From Bin87 sp965262485 (GTDB lineage: Bacteria; Chloroflexota; Dehalococcoidia; Lucifugimonadales; UBA3495), in NCBI GenBank assembly GCA_965262485.1, contig OZ253540.1, positions 3,782,001 to 3,846,000 on the forward strand: 64,000 nucleotides of DNA, written 5' to 3'. The notes beneath the pieces are model-generated. The model was not told the DNA's origin, searched no databases, and worked only from the letters and a program-made list of their open reading frames with translations. Below, piece by piece: positions 35,751-45,262 of this stretch; positions within the stretch are counted from its first letter, which is position 1, and each line of letters starts with the position of its first letter. Both the position numbers and the translations under genes were made by a program.

Positions 35751-36530
35751 ATGACCCTGCCCCGCACCTACCGGGCCCTGGGACTTACCCTGCGCAAAAG
35801 ACCCATCGGCGAGGCCGACGTCCTTTCGACCCTGCTCACCCGCGAACACGGCAAACTCGAAGTCGTCGCTCGCGGCGCCCGCCGCATCAACGGCAAGCTG
35901 GTCGGCCATTTCGAGCCCCTCACGCTGCTCAACCTCGACCTGGCTCGCGGTCGCACGCTGGACACCGTCGCCGAAGCGGAAGACCGCAGCGTATTCGCGG
36001 CCGTGAAGGCCGACTACCACTTGCTATCCCGCGGCCTGTACGTGGTCGAACTGGTGGATGCTTTCAGCCCTCTCTCCGAACCCAACGCGGAACTTTTCGA
36101 TCTCACGCTGCAAACCCTCAACGTCATGGAATCCGGGGCGGCCACCGATCTGCACCTGCGGTACTTCGAAATCCGGCTGCTGCGGCTGTCGGGTTTCATG
36201 CCCGAGTTGTTCTCCTGCATCGACTGCGGCTCTCCGCTGGAACCGGAACGCCACCGCTTCGCAGCCGGGGCCGGCGGAACCATGTGCCTGGATTGCGTCC
36301 CAACCGAAACGTTGTCGCGTCCCCTGTCTTTACCCGCCCTCAAGGTACTGCGCCTGCTCCACCGTACGCCGCTGGTGTCCGCGCTCCCCGATTTGCGGGT
36401 GCCCTCACTCGTGCAGAGAGAAGTCAACGAAGCGCTGTCGTCCTGCCTCCAGTACTGGTTGGACGGGAGAATCAACTCGGTCGCGTTCATCGAAAAATCC
36501 GGCGAAAAAACCGGCCCGATTTCGATTTAG
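35751..36530 (+). CDS. recO: DNA repair protein RecO
   Basis: 259 residues. The N-terminal OB-fold begins YRALGLTLRKRPIGEADVLSTLLT. Helices follow, and a C4 zinc site is seen (C156, C159, C179, C182). It anneals ssDNA and displaces SSB for RecA loading. Start ATG 35751 lies 4 bp after the recR stop. Nothing is recognisable in the 206 bp that follow, apart from a short direct repeat CATTCTTGCCACAA at 36655-36683. Confidence 0.93.
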   Translation: MTLPRTYRALGLTLRKRPIGEADVLSTLLTREHGKLEVVARGARRINGKLVGHFEPLTLLNLDLARGRTLDTVAEAEDRSVFAAVKADYHLLSRGLYVVELVDAFSPLSEPNAELFDLTLQTLNVMESGAATDLHLRYFEIRLLRLSGFMPELFSCIDCGSPLEPERHRFAAGAGGTMCLDCVPTETLSRPLSLPALKVLRLLHRTPLVSALPDLRVPSLVQREVNEALSSCLQYWLDGRINSVAFIEKSGEKTGPISI

Positions 36531-36736
36531 CCCCAAACTCGCCCCCGCCGCTGTTGAACGGTTAATACCAAAAGGACTAAAAAATCGGTTATCACCACGG
36601 TGTTGCCGCGATCCTGCGTTAACACCAACAGGCCCGCCGGGTCCACCGCTGCGTTCATTCTTGCCACAAGATCATTCTTGCCACAACAGGAACCGGAGCC
36701 GGGGAACCCATACGGTTCGATACCGAGGGATATCAG

Positions 36737-38323
36737 ATGTTCAGCAAAGTATTGGTTGCTAACCGGGGCGAGATAGCCTCCCGCATCATTCGCACCTGCC
36801 AGCGCATGGGCGTTGCTACCGTCGCCGTGTATTCCGAGGCCGACCGGGGAGCCATGCACACCCGCATGGCCGGCGAGTCAGTTTGCATCGGGGGCGCGGC
36901 CGCCACCGATTCCTACCTGAACATCGACGCCGTGCTGGCGGCCTGCCGGGACACCGGCGCTGAGGCCATCCATCCGGGATACGGGTTCCTTTCGGAAAAC
37001 TCCGAGCTCGCCCGCCGGTGCAAATCCGATGGCATCGTCTTCATCGGCCCCGGCGAAGAGGTGCTCAACCAGATGGGCGACAAACTCTCCGCCCGCCGCG
37101 TCGCCCGCAAGTCCGGCTTGCCGGTTATGCCCGGCACCGAAGAACCCGTCAAAGACGATGAGGCAATCACCAGGGCGTGGGAACTGGGCTTCCCCATGAT
37201 GGTAAAAGCCATCGCCGGCGGCGGCGGCATCGGCATCCACGTGGTGCACACCATGGCAGAACTGGAGCCCATCATCGAGCGGACCCGCAAAACCGCCCAG
37301 GCCGCCTTTGCCGACCCCAGCCTTTTCTACGAACGTTACCTTCAGGGCGCGTCCCATATCGAAGTCCAGCTCATCGCCGACCAGTATGGCAACGTGCTGC
37401 ACCTCTACGAGCGCGACTGTTCCATCCAGCGTCGGAACCAGAAACTCATCGAAGAAACGCCGGCATCCGCCAAACTGCCGGAAGATGTACGGGAACAAAT
37501 CGGGCGCCTGGCCCGCCAGCTGGGCCGCGAGATTGGTTACACCAACGCCGGCACCGTCGAATTCCTGGTTACCCCCGACGGCCATTTCTACTTCCTGGAA
37601 ATGAACCCCCGGTTGCAGGTCGAACACGGCGCAACCGAGCTGCTCACCGGAATGGACATCGTTGAGCTGCAGCTCCAGTCGGCTGCCGGCATTGCCTTCT
37701 CCCAGCGCCAGGGCGACATTACGGCGAACGGCCACGCCATCGAGGCGCGCGTATATCCGGAAGACCCCGACACCTGCCTGCCCAACACCGGCGTCGTCAC
37801 CGATTTTCGCCTGCCCCACGGTGACAACGTCCGCGTGGATACCGCGCTTTGCATCGGTTACGAGGTTTCGCTACACTACGAACCGCTGTTGGCCAAGGTC
37901 ATGGTTTGGGGTCCCGACCGTGCCGCCGCCATCGCCGCATTGGACACTGCACTGGCCGATTTCACCATTGAAGGCGTCACCACCAACATACCGCTGCTGC
38001 GCGATGTCCTTGCCAGCCCCGAATTCACGTCGGGGAAATACAACACCGGCAGCCTGGCCGATATTTTGGCCCGGCGACAGCAATCCCGCCGGGCCGCCAT
38101 GAACGGCCACAGTTCGGGAGTGTCCACCAACGGACACCACAACGGATCTGATACCGGCCTCGCCCAGAACCCTCGGGCGCTGGCCGCCGCCATCGGGGCC
38201 GCGGTGCTGGCTGCTCAGGCCGGACAGCAGGACCCGGCGGGCGCGCCGGCCCCGGGCTCGCGCTGGCGGATGCAGGGCCGCCGGGAGCTATTCCGTTCGC
38301 GTTTGGGGAGCGCAACCTCGTAG
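36737..38323 (+). CDS. accC: Biotin carboxylase subunit of an acyl-CoA carboxylase
   Basis: 528 residues. Carboxylates biotin on the carrier protein using ATP and bicarbonate. N-terminal FSKVLVANRGEIASRIIRT, HPGYGFLSEN, ERDCSIQRRNQKLIEE (catalytic Lys) and NPRLQVEH are present. Differences from E. coli AccC are the glycine loop GGGGIGIH (Arg to Ile), RRNQK (His to Asn) and HGATE in place of HPVTE. The last 75 residues are a low-complexity extension (NGHSSGVSTNGHHNGS, then Ala-rich). accB follows after 1 bp. No carboxyltransferase is nearby, so the acyl-CoA substrate is open. Confidence 0.9.
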   Translation: MFSKVLVANRGEIASRIIRTCQRMGVATVAVYSEADRGAMHTRMAGESVCIGGAAATDSYLNIDAVLAACRDTGAEAIHPGYGFLSENSELARRCKSDGIVFIGPGEEVLNQMGDKLSARRVARKSGLPVMPGTEEPVKDDEAITRAWELGFPMMVKAIAGGGGIGIHVVHTMAELEPIIERTRKTAQAAFADPSLFYERYLQGASHIEVQLIADQYGNVLHLYERDCSIQRRNQKLIEETPASAKLPEDVREQIGRLARQLGREIGYTNAGTVEFLVTPDGHFYFLEMNPRLQVEHGATELLTGMDIVELQLQSAAGIAFSQRQGDITANGHAIEARVYPEDPDTCLPNTGVVTDFRLPHGDNVRVDTALCIGYEVSLHYEPLLAKVMVWGPDRAAAIAALDTALADFTIEGVTTNIPLLRDVLASPEFTSGKYNTGSLADILARRQQSRRAAMNGHSSGVSTNGHHNGSDTGLAQNPRALAAAIGAAVLAAQAGQQDPAGAPAPGSRWRMQGRRELFRSRLGSATS

Positions 38324-38324
38324 C

Positions 38325-38759
38325 GTGGCAACGATAAGGGTACGCATCGGCGACCAGTGGTACACCGTAGAGGTTGGCGACCTTGGCCAGTCGCCGGTCG
38401 AGGTTACCGTAGATGGCGAATCCTTCCTTATCGACATCGAAGTAGCCGACGCGCCCACCCCGCCGCGCCGGGGCCGTCCGTCCGGTGGACTCTCCGTACC
38501 TGACGCCCCAACGCCTGGGGGAGCCGGCGCAGCAGCCGCCGTCAATGACGACATCCTGCGTTCACCCATGCCGGGCCGCGTCATGTCGGTTATGGTGCGT
38601 CCGGGTGACGCGGTGTCCGCCGGGGATGAAGTGTGCGTGGTCGAAGCGATGAAAATGGAACAGAGCATCCTGGCCCACCGGGACGGCGTGGTGAAAACCG
38701 TATTCGTCCAGCCCCTCGACTCAGTCAGCGCCAACGACCCCCTCGTCGAGCTGGAGTAG
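38325..38759 (+). CDS. accB: Biotin carboxyl carrier protein
   Basis: 144 residues from GTG 38325, one base after the accC stop. An N-terminal beta-rich part (RVRIGDQWYTVEVGDL) is joined by a Pro/Gly/Ala linker (about 42-72) to a biotinyl domain with SPMPGRVMSVMV and VVEAMKMEQ, where Lys110 is the biotinylation site. The domain layout resembles the C-terminal part of alpha subunits of propionyl- or methylcrotonyl-CoA carboxylase, suggesting that accC plus accB represent a split alpha subunit. Confidence 0.92.
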   Translation: MATIRVRIGDQWYTVEVGDLGQSPVEVTVDGESFLIDIEVADAPTPPRRGRPSGGLSVPDAPTPGGAGAAAAVNDDILRSPMPGRVMSVMVRPGDAVSAGDEVCVVEAMKMEQSILAHRDGVVKTVFVQPLDSVSANDPLVELE

Positions 38760-38787
38760 TGCTGCAACGGTTATTCAACCCGTGTCC

Positions 38788-38888
38788 TCCGACCTCCGCT
38801 CATGGTGAGCTTGTCGAACCATCGGCGTCCGTCCTTCGACAGGCTCACCATGAGCGGGTGTTTAATTTCCACAACTTTGAAAAGACCC
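38788..38888. repeat. Family D element, reverse orientation
   Basis: Reverse complement of the element that interrupts the TfoX-like gene. It holds CTCATGGTGAGCTTGTCGAA and TTCGACAGGCTCACCATGAG as inner inverted repeats and ends TTTGAAAAGACC. The left end is degraded. Confidence 0.7.
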
Positions 38889-39068
38889 TCCGAGGCGAGC
38901 ACAAGGCCTTTCTATTCTCTGCAAAGGCTCCCCTCTCCCCACGGGAGAGGGGTTGGGGGTGAGGGACGTCTTTCCCCCGGCAAGCATGTTTGACCCGGAG
39001 GTCCCCCCTCACCCCAGCCCTCTCCCTGGAGGGAGAGGGAGAATAGAAAGACCCTCAGAGGCGAGCAT
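38882..39068. repeat. Family C hairpin cluster with flanking direct repeats
   Basis: Two hairpins (CCCTCTCCCCACGGGAGAGGG near 38932-38953 and CCCTCTCCCTGGAGGGAGAGGG near 39019-39041) lie between inverted TCTATTCTC/GAGAATAGA and direct copies of GACCCTC(C/A)GAGGCGAGCA (38884 and 39051). The direct repeats could mark an insertion. Confidence 0.65.
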
Positions 39069-39099
39069 TGGCGTACAGGCAACGCGCCGCAACAGGTGG

Positions 39100-39105
39100 T
39101 AAAAT
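39100..39105 (+). promoter_or_regulatory. Putative -10 box of uvrA
   Basis: TAAAAT lies only 10 bp before ATG 39116, with no Shine-Dalgarno between. A transcript from here would be nearly leaderless. Confidence 0.35.
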
Positions 39106-39115
39106 TGGGGTTGTT

Positions 39116-42100
39116 ATGCCTCAAGACGTCATCTACATCAAGGGTGCCCGCGAGCACAACCTTAAGAACATCGACGTAACCATCCCCAGAGACCGCCTGG
39201 TGGTTATCACCGGCGTCTCCGGGTCGGGCAAAAGCAGCCTCGCCTTCGACACCATCTACGCCGAGGGACAACGGCGCTACGTCGAATCCCTATCGGCCTA
39301 TGCCCGTCAGTTCCTCGGCCGCATGGATAAACCCGATGTTGACTACATCGAGGGATTATCGCCGGCCATCTCCATTGACCAGAAGGGAGTTTCCCACAAC
39401 CCCCGTTCCACCGTTGGGACCGTTACCGAGATTTACGACTACCTCCGGCTGCTGTTCGCCCGCATCGGCAAGCCCCACTGCCCCAAGTGCGGCAATCCGG
39501 TGGCCCGCCAAACCGTACAGCAGATTGTCGACGCCATCCTGAATCTGCCCGAATCGTCACGCATCACCCTGCTGGCTCCCAAGATTCGCCGCAAGAAGGG
39601 CGAGCATCGCGAGGTGTTCGAAGCCGCCCGTCGCGGAGGTTTCGTCCGCATGCGCGTCAACGGCGATGTGATGCTGGTCGAAGAAACCGACGCCCTTACC
39701 CTCGACAAACAGAAGTGGCACTACATCGACGTGGTGGTCGACCGCTTGATCATCCGCAGTGACACCGAAACCAGCCGGGTTACCGAGTCGGTGGAAACCG
39801 CCCTGCGCGAGGGCGAAGGTGTCCTCACCGTGGCCCGGGAGGGCGGCGACGATCTGGTGTTCAGCGAACAGTTCGCCTGCGTTGCCTGCGGTGTCAGCCT
39901 GCCCGAGATCGAGCCGCGCACCTTCAGCTTCAACAGCCCCCACGGAGCCTGCTCTACCTGCACCGGCCTGGGCTACCAGTTGGAAGTCGAACCCGGCTTG
40001 GTGATTCAAAACCGGTCCCTGTCCCTGCTGGAAGGAGCCATCGTTCCCTGGGCCCGCTCCGGCGCCGCCAATGCCTGGTACGCCAGCATGATGGAAGCCG
40101 TGGCCAGCGAGTTCGACTTCTCTCCCGAGGTTCCCGTGCGCGAACTCACCGACGATCAGATGAACGTCATTCTCTACGGCGCCGGCAAGCTCAAGGTGCA
40201 GGTGCGCCATCGCACCGGTCGCGGCCGCACCTACGCCTGGAACACCACCTACGAGGGTGTCATCCCTAACCTCCAGCGCCGTTACCGCGACACCGAGTCA
40301 GACCACACCCGCAGCGAGATCGAACGTTATATGGCACAACGGGCCTGCCGATCCTGCAACGGCGCCCGCCTGCGTCCCGAAGCGCTGGGCGTTCTGGTCT
40401 GCGGCCAAAACATCATGGAGGTAACCGGCCTCACCATCGGCCAGGGCCTGCGCTGGATCCGCAGCATCAAGCCGGGCGCCGACCCATCGGAAAATGGTTC
40501 GGTGAACGGGCACAGCGGAACCAACGGACACGAGCCCACCGCAACCCTGGCGCCTGCCGAAGCCGCTCCCGCCAACGGAACCACGTCCCGGAGCCGGCGC
40601 ACCCGTCGCAACGCGCGGCCCGCCACGCCGGCGCCCGCCACGCTTACCGAGCGGGATATGACCATCGCCGACCAGATTCTCAAAGAAATCGAAGGTCGTC
40701 TGCATTTCCTCGACGGCATCGGTCTTGACTACGTGACCATGAGCCGGACGGCCCGCACCCTCTCCGGCGGCGAAGCGCAGCGGGTTCGGCTGGCCACGCA
40801 GATCGGCAGCGGATTGACCGGTGTGCTCTACGTCTGCGATGAGCCCACCGTTGGCCTGCACCCCCACGACGACCATCGCCTCATTGGTACCCTCACCCGC
40901 CTGCGCGACATGGGCAACACCGTCATTGTTGTTGAGCACGACGACGCCATGATGCGCGCCGCCGACTATATCGTGGATTTGGGGCCAGGGGCCGGCGAAC
41001 ACGGCGGCGAAATCGTGGCCACGGGCGATGTGACCGCCGTCATGAATAACGTCAATTCGCTCACCGGCGCCTACCTCAGCGGTCGCAAAAGCATCCCGGT
41101 GCCCGAAGAACGCCGCACCGGCAACGGCCTGGCCATCTCGGTCACCGGCGCCCGCGAAAACAACCTCAAGGGCATCGACGTGGAGTTCCCCCTCGGATTG
41201 CTGGGCTGCGTAACCGGTGTGTCGGGCAGCGGCAAAAGCACGCTGGTGTACGACATTCTTTACAAACGCCTCGCCCAGGCCGTGGCTCAGGGCCGCGACC
41301 GCCCCGGCGACCACGACGACGTAACCGGCATCCACCACATCGACAAGGTGGTCAACATCGACCAGTCGCCCATCGGACGCACCCCTCGCAGCAATCCGGC
41401 AACCTACACCGGCGCATTCACACCCATCCGAGAATTGTTCGCCACCCTGCCCGAAGCGCGCATACGCGGATACAAGCCTGGCCGTTTCTCGTTCAACGTC
41501 AAGGGTGGCCGGTGCGAAGCCTGTCAGGGTGAGGGCTACATCCAGATCGAAATGCAGTTCCTACCCGACGTAACCGTCCCCTGCGAAATTTGTCAGGGCC
41601 GGCGCTACAACCGGGAGGCCCTGGAAGTTACGCTGCGCGACCAGTCCATCGCCGACGTGCTGTCCATGACCGTGGAAACCGCCCTGGATTTTTTCTGGAA
41701 CTTCTCCCGCATCCGCAACCGGCTGGAAACGCTGCGCGACGTGGGTTTGGGTTACATTCGCCTCGGCCAGCCGGCAACCACCCTGTCCGGCGGAGAGGCA
41801 CAACGGGTCAAGCTGGCCACCGAACTGTCCCGCCGCGCCACCGGGCGCACCCTGTACCTCCTGGACGAGCCCACCACCGGCCTGTCCTTCGAAGACTGCG
41901 CGGCTCTGTTGCGAGTGCTGCACCGGCTCGTCGATCAGGGCAATTCGGTGTTGCTCATCGAGCACAACCTGGATCTGATCAAGAACGCCGACTGGGTAAT
42001 CGACCTGGGTCCCGGTGCGGGCCACGAGGGCGGCAACCTGCTGGCGTGTGGCACTCCCGAGACGCTGGCGCAGTGCGAGCAGTCGCACACAGGCCGCTAC

Positions 42101-42151
42101 CTGCGCCGCAGCCTGGGCATGGAGTCCATCGCCGCCGTCAGCGCGGATTAG
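39116..42151 (+). CDS. uvrA: Excinuclease ABC subunit A
   Basis: 1011 residues. The damage-recognition ATPase of nucleotide excision repair. First Walker A GVSGSGKSS (33-41), signature LSGGEAQRVRLA, Walker B LYVCDEPTVGLHP; second Walker A GVSGSGKST, signature LSGGEAQRVKLA. Zinc modules CVACGV...CSTCTGLG and CEACQGEG...CEICQGRR are present, plus an early CPKCG. Between the first zinc module and the first signature there is a low-complexity insertion of about 60 residues (NGSVNGHSGTNGHEP, then Arg/Pro/Ala-rich). ATG 39116 matches the family start; a frame from 39068 adds nothing conserved. Confidence 0.97.
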   Translation: MPQDVIYIKGAREHNLKNIDVTIPRDRLVVITGVSGSGKSSLAFDTIYAEGQRRYVESLSAYARQFLGRMDKPDVDYIEGLSPAISIDQKGVSHNPRSTVGTVTEIYDYLRLLFARIGKPHCPKCGNPVARQTVQQIVDAILNLPESSRITLLAPKIRRKKGEHREVFEAARRGGFVRMRVNGDVMLVEETDALTLDKQKWHYIDVVVDRLIIRSDTETSRVTESVETALREGEGVLTVAREGGDDLVFSEQFACVACGVSLPEIEPRTFSFNSPHGACSTCTGLGYQLEVEPGLVIQNRSLSLLEGAIVPWARSGAANAWYASMMEAVASEFDFSPEVPVRELTDDQMNVILYGAGKLKVQVRHRTGRGRTYAWNTTYEGVIPNLQRRYRDTESDHTRSEIERYMAQRACRSCNGARLRPEALGVLVCGQNIMEVTGLTIGQGLRWIRSIKPGADPSENGSVNGHSGTNGHEPTATLAPAEAAPANGTTSRSRRTRRNARPATPAPATLTERDMTIADQILKEIEGRLHFLDGIGLDYVTMSRTARTLSGGEAQRVRLATQIGSGLTGVLYVCDEPTVGLHPHDDHRLIGTLTRLRDMGNTVIVVEHDDAMMRAADYIVDLGPGAGEHGGEIVATGDVTAVMNNVNSLTGAYLSGRKSIPVPEERRTGNGLAISVTGARENNLKGIDVEFPLGLLGCVTGVSGSGKSTLVYDILYKRLAQAVAQGRDRPGDHDDVTGIHHIDKVVNIDQSPIGRTPRSNPATYTGAFTPIRELFATLPEARIRGYKPGRFSFNVKGGRCEACQGEGYIQIEMQFLPDVTVPCEICQGRRYNREALEVTLRDQSIADVLSMTVETALDFFWNFSRIRNRLETLRDVGLGYIRLGQPATTLSGGEAQRVKLATELSRRATGRTLYLLDEPTTGLSFEDCAALLRVLHRLVDQGNSVLLIEHNLDLIKNADWVIDLGPGAGHEGGNLLACGTPETLAQCEQSHTGRYLRRSLGMESIAAVSAD

Positions 42152-42169
42152 CCGCGAGGTAAAACCTCC

Positions 42170-43264
42170 ATGTCAACAGAAACACCCGACCAAAACCTGC
42201 ACCTGCCCAGCCTGGTCATCGAAAACTTCCGGGGCATAGATAAGTTGACTATCCCTCGCTTGGGCCGGGTAACTCTGCTGGCCGGCAAAAACGGCGTGGG
42301 GAAGACGACAGTACTCGATGCCGTGCGGATATGGGCTGACCGTGGGAATGATTCTGTCATCAGTGAAGTATTGATCAATCGGGGCGACTTCTTTACCGAA
42401 AACCGGGAGGACTCCGGCGGTGCAGCACAAGCCTACGCACCAAACCCTGGCTACATTAGCCCGATGGAAGACGGCGAAAAAAGAACTAACCTGGTCGCCG
42501 ACTCGTCGGCAGTTTTTACAAATAGGCAACTTTGGCCGAAGGTTGACATTTCAATTGGGACGATTGACGGCGCTAACATACTCCAACTCGCGCATCGTTT
42601 AGCGGATCAAAACCGGGCACCGTCAGGATATTTCGCACTTGAAAAGAAGTTCGGAAACAGTTCGCAATCGCCTCCACCACGGCCAGTCGCTTGCAATAGT
42701 GGGGGACCTAACAGTCCAACCGATGAGACGATTGAGCAATATTGGAACGGAATCGCCCTCACTTCACACGAAGACAGAGCCGTTGAAGCGCTGAATTTGG
42801 TAACGGATGGTGTAGTGGAGCGAATTGCATTGGTGGATTCAACTGCGCAAATTAGGCAACCATACCGAAGGCGGTTCATGGCAAAGGTTGTCGGTAAGGA
42901 CTATCCAGTGCCCATACGTAGCCTCGGCGACGGTGCCATGCGTGCCTTCGTCGTCGCCCTTGCCCTCGCCAACAGCAGCAACGGCTTCCTCCTCATCGAC
43001 GAAGCCGAAAACGGCATCCATCATTCCATCCAGTCCAAATTCTGGAAGATGGTTTTGCAGACCGCTCAGCGAAATAACGTCCAGGTAATAGCAACCACCC
43101 ACAGCTGGGATTGTGTGGCCGGATTTGCCCAGGCCGCCACCGAGCTGGAAGATGTGGAAGGTGTGCTGTACAGAATCCAGCGGAACGGCGAACGCCTCCG
43201 CGCGGTCGCCTATCCTGAGTCGGAACTCGTCATTGCCGCCGAGCACGGCATTGAAGTGCGCTAA
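42170..43264 (+). CDS. AAA15/21-type ATPase, second two-gene system
   Basis: 364 residues of the RecF/OLD-like ABC ATPase group. It starts LPSLVIENFRGIDKLTIP, with Walker A LAGKNGVGKTTV (about residues 38-49), signature-like SLGDGAMRAFVVALALA, Walker B NGFLLIDEAENGIHH and H-loop IATTHSWDC. The middle region (about 75-200) is unlike the ATPase at 24385, so the two systems are not recent duplicates. The next gene begins 3 bp after this stop and encodes a TOPRIM/DUF3226-type protein. A defence role is inferred from architecture. Confidence 0.85.
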   Translation: MSTETPDQNLHLPSLVIENFRGIDKLTIPRLGRVTLLAGKNGVGKTTVLDAVRIWADRGNDSVISEVLINRGDFFTENREDSGGAAQAYAPNPGYISPMEDGEKRTNLVADSSAVFTNRQLWPKVDISIGTIDGANILQLAHRLADQNRAPSGYFALEKKFGNSSQSPPPRPVACNSGGPNSPTDETIEQYWNGIALTSHEDRAVEALNLVTDGVVERIALVDSTAQIRQPYRRRFMAKVVGKDYPVPIRSLGDGAMRAFVVALALANSSNGFLLIDEAENGIHHSIQSKFWKMVLQTAQRNNVQVIATTHSWDCVAGFAQAATELEDVEGVLYRIQRNGERLRAVAYPESELVIAAEHGIEVR

Positions 43265-43267
43265 TGT

Positions 43268-43915
43268 ATGACATCCGCTAACACCAACCCTACGACCGGG
43301 TTACTGGTAGTAGAAGGACAGAATGACGAGCACGTCGTACTCCATTTATGTAGGCGGGTTAGTCCAGAACTCGGAGCGAAATTTTCCCTCCGGGATGCTA
43401 AAGGCCTCGCCGGGTTGTTGAATTCGGTCAGGGGGTACGTCAATCAGCAGGGCCTGTCCGCAGTAGGATTTTTAGTGGATTCAGATTCCGACCCGCTCGA
43501 GCGGTGGCAGGAGGTGACAGATCGGATTATCACGGCGAATAGTGAGATCCAAGTACCGCAAGCCCCCGACGCGAACGGAACCATCATTCCAGAGAATCCC
43601 GACATCGGCAGCCCACGCATCGGGATATGGCTGATGCCAGACAATGCATCCGAAGGTGAAATCGAAGACTTCATCGCCCAGATGATCCCGGCAGCAGACC
43701 TGGTGTGGCCTCTGTCGCGAGATTACATTGATGGTATTCCCGAACCTGACCGCAAATTCGAGATCGCTAAATTCACCAAAGCACAGGTCCACGCCTGGTT
43801 AGCAGCAAGGAAATTCCCCGGCCTTATGGGAGTAGCCATCCGTGAACGCGACTTGGATGTGGACAAAGCGCCAACCATGATGTTCATGTCTTGGCTTACT
43901 CGTCTATTCAACTGA
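43268..43915 (+). CDS. TOPRIM (DUF3226-like) partner of the second ATPase
   Basis: 215 residues. TGLLVVEGQNDEHVVLHL gives the TOPRIM glutamate (Glu16), and SAVGFLVDSDSDPLERW gives the acidic triad (Asp71, Asp73, Asp75). The central RIGIWLMPDNASEGEIEDF (about 118-136) is a hallmark of DUF3226 proteins (WLMPDN..G.LE.F). TOPRIM domains of this kind cut DNA or tRNA in OLD and PARIS-type systems. Gene spacing of 3 bp indicates coupled expression with the ATPase. Confidence 0.82.
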   Translation: MTSANTNPTTGLLVVEGQNDEHVVLHLCRRVSPELGAKFSLRDAKGLAGLLNSVRGYVNQQGLSAVGFLVDSDSDPLERWQEVTDRIITANSEIQVPQAPDANGTIIPENPDIGSPRIGIWLMPDNASEGEIEDFIAQMIPAADLVWPLSRDYIDGIPEPDRKFEIAKFTKAQVHAWLAARKFPGLMGVAIRERDLDVDKAPTMMFMSWLTRLFN

Positions 43916-43939
43916 ATCCAACCGGGTGACGTACACCCA

Positions 43940-45262
43940 TCATCCCTCTCGCCCCACCGTTATCCTTTGCCCTCCCGCTGCTTGATCTCGTGTCGGTGAC
44001 GTGGCGGCAAGCATCAAAATGGATACCACGCCCAGATTGATCCCAAACGCTGTGAACACCGGCAGGTAGCTATGCATTTGGTCCACGCCAATACCGGCCG
44101 CGATTGGTCCCAGCGCTTGCCCTCCCACCTGTGCCGCCAACCCCCAGGCCCAGATCTTTCCCAGGTGCAGACGCCCGAAATAGTCGGCCCAGGTTAACCG
44201 GTTGATTATGTGCAAACCGGCGACGCCGAACCCAAGGACACATGCCCCCACTACTCCCAGCGCGATATTGTCGGCGAACGCGGTGATTATGGCTCCGCTG
44301 CTCACCACCAAACCGGCTCCTGGCATGACAAACCGCATCGCGAATCGCTGGCTCAGCGCCGACCATAGCAGGCTCGCCGGCACCTGGGCAATTGCGAACG
44401 CGCTGGCCGTCCACACCGCCACTGAAGCGGGCACTCCCTGGTCAATAAAGTGAGGCACCTGGTGCAGCGACACCCCGGCCTGCACGATAAAACCGGCAAA
44501 CGCAAACAGCATCATCAACCAGAAAGCGCGGGTACGCATGGCCTGGCGCAACGTAAAGTTGATTTCGTCCGACGTCGTTTGCGGGCGGCGTCCTGACTCC
44601 ACCTCGCGCCGAATCGACGCCTCGGTGTCACCGTCCGGCAACAGGCCCAAGTCCTCCGGCCGGCGACCCATCAGCAGAATGGCCGGCGCCGCCCCCACTG
44701 CCAGCGTCCAGAAACCCAGGGCATACCACGCCGCCGGCCAATTCCCCGAGACACCAATTATCACCTGGGCCACCAGCGGCATGACAGCCAATCCCGATCC
44801 CTGCACCACGTGGTTCATCGCCAGGGCGAACGGGCGGCGGCGGATGAACCAGTTGCTGACCGCAGTGGACGTCCCCATCTCCAGTGGGCTGGCAAACGCC
44901 GCCCGTCCGGGCACATACACCAGGTAAAACAGCCAGATGGTGTTCACCAGCCCCAGGCCCAGGGCGCACACGCCCGCAATCGCCGACGATACGCCCACCA
45001 CCATACCCGAACCGTACCGGTCTATCAGCGGCCCCACTACCGGCGACAGCACCACCGCAAATAATCCGCCCAAACTGACCGCGCCGGACATCTGCGTTCT
45101 CGTCCAGCCAAACTGGTCGCCCATGGGAACCACGAACACCGTCAACACCGCCACCGACATCAGCGGCCGCGCCGAATACGATGCCACGCCGGTCAACCCC
45201 AGTATTACCCACCCATAGTAAAAGGGGGTGATCCGGGCCACCCGGGATTGCAGAGCGCGCAT
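43940..45262 (-). CDS. MFS transporter (oxalate/formate antiporter-like)
   Basis: 440 residues with about 12 membrane segments. The N-terminus FYYGWVILGLTGVASY and the loop GPLIDRYGSGMVVG after helix 2 are typical of the OFA/monocarboxylate branch. A long charged central loop (MGRRPEDLGLLPDGDTEASIRREVESG, read in parts, about 200-226) carries the RRPED motif of this branch. The substrate is probably a small organic anion, by family. Its ATG overlaps TATAAT on the minus strand, so either the start is downstream (GTG 45241) or that TATAAT is not its promoter. Confidence 0.85.
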   Translation of the reverse strand: MRALQSRVARITPFYYGWVILGLTGVASYSARPLMSVAVLTVFVVPMGDQFGWTRTQMSGAVSLGGLFAVVLSPVVGPLIDRYGSGMVVGVSSAIAGVCALGLGLVNTIWLFYLVYVPGRAAFASPLEMGTSTAVSNWFIRRRPFALAMNHVVQGSGLAVMPLVAQVIIGVSGNWPAAWYALGFWTLAVGAAPAILLMGRRPEDLGLLPDGDTEASIRREVESGRRPQTTSDEINFTLRQAMRTRAFWLMMLFAFAGFIVQAGVSLHQVPHFIDQGVPASVAVWTASAFAIAQVPASLLWSALSQRFAMRFVMPGAGLVVSSGAIITAFADNIALGVVGACVLGFGVAGLHIINRLTWADYFGRLHLGKIWAWGLAAQVGGQALGPIAAGIGVDQMHSYLPVFTAFGINLGVVSILMLAATSPTRDQAAGGQRITVGREG

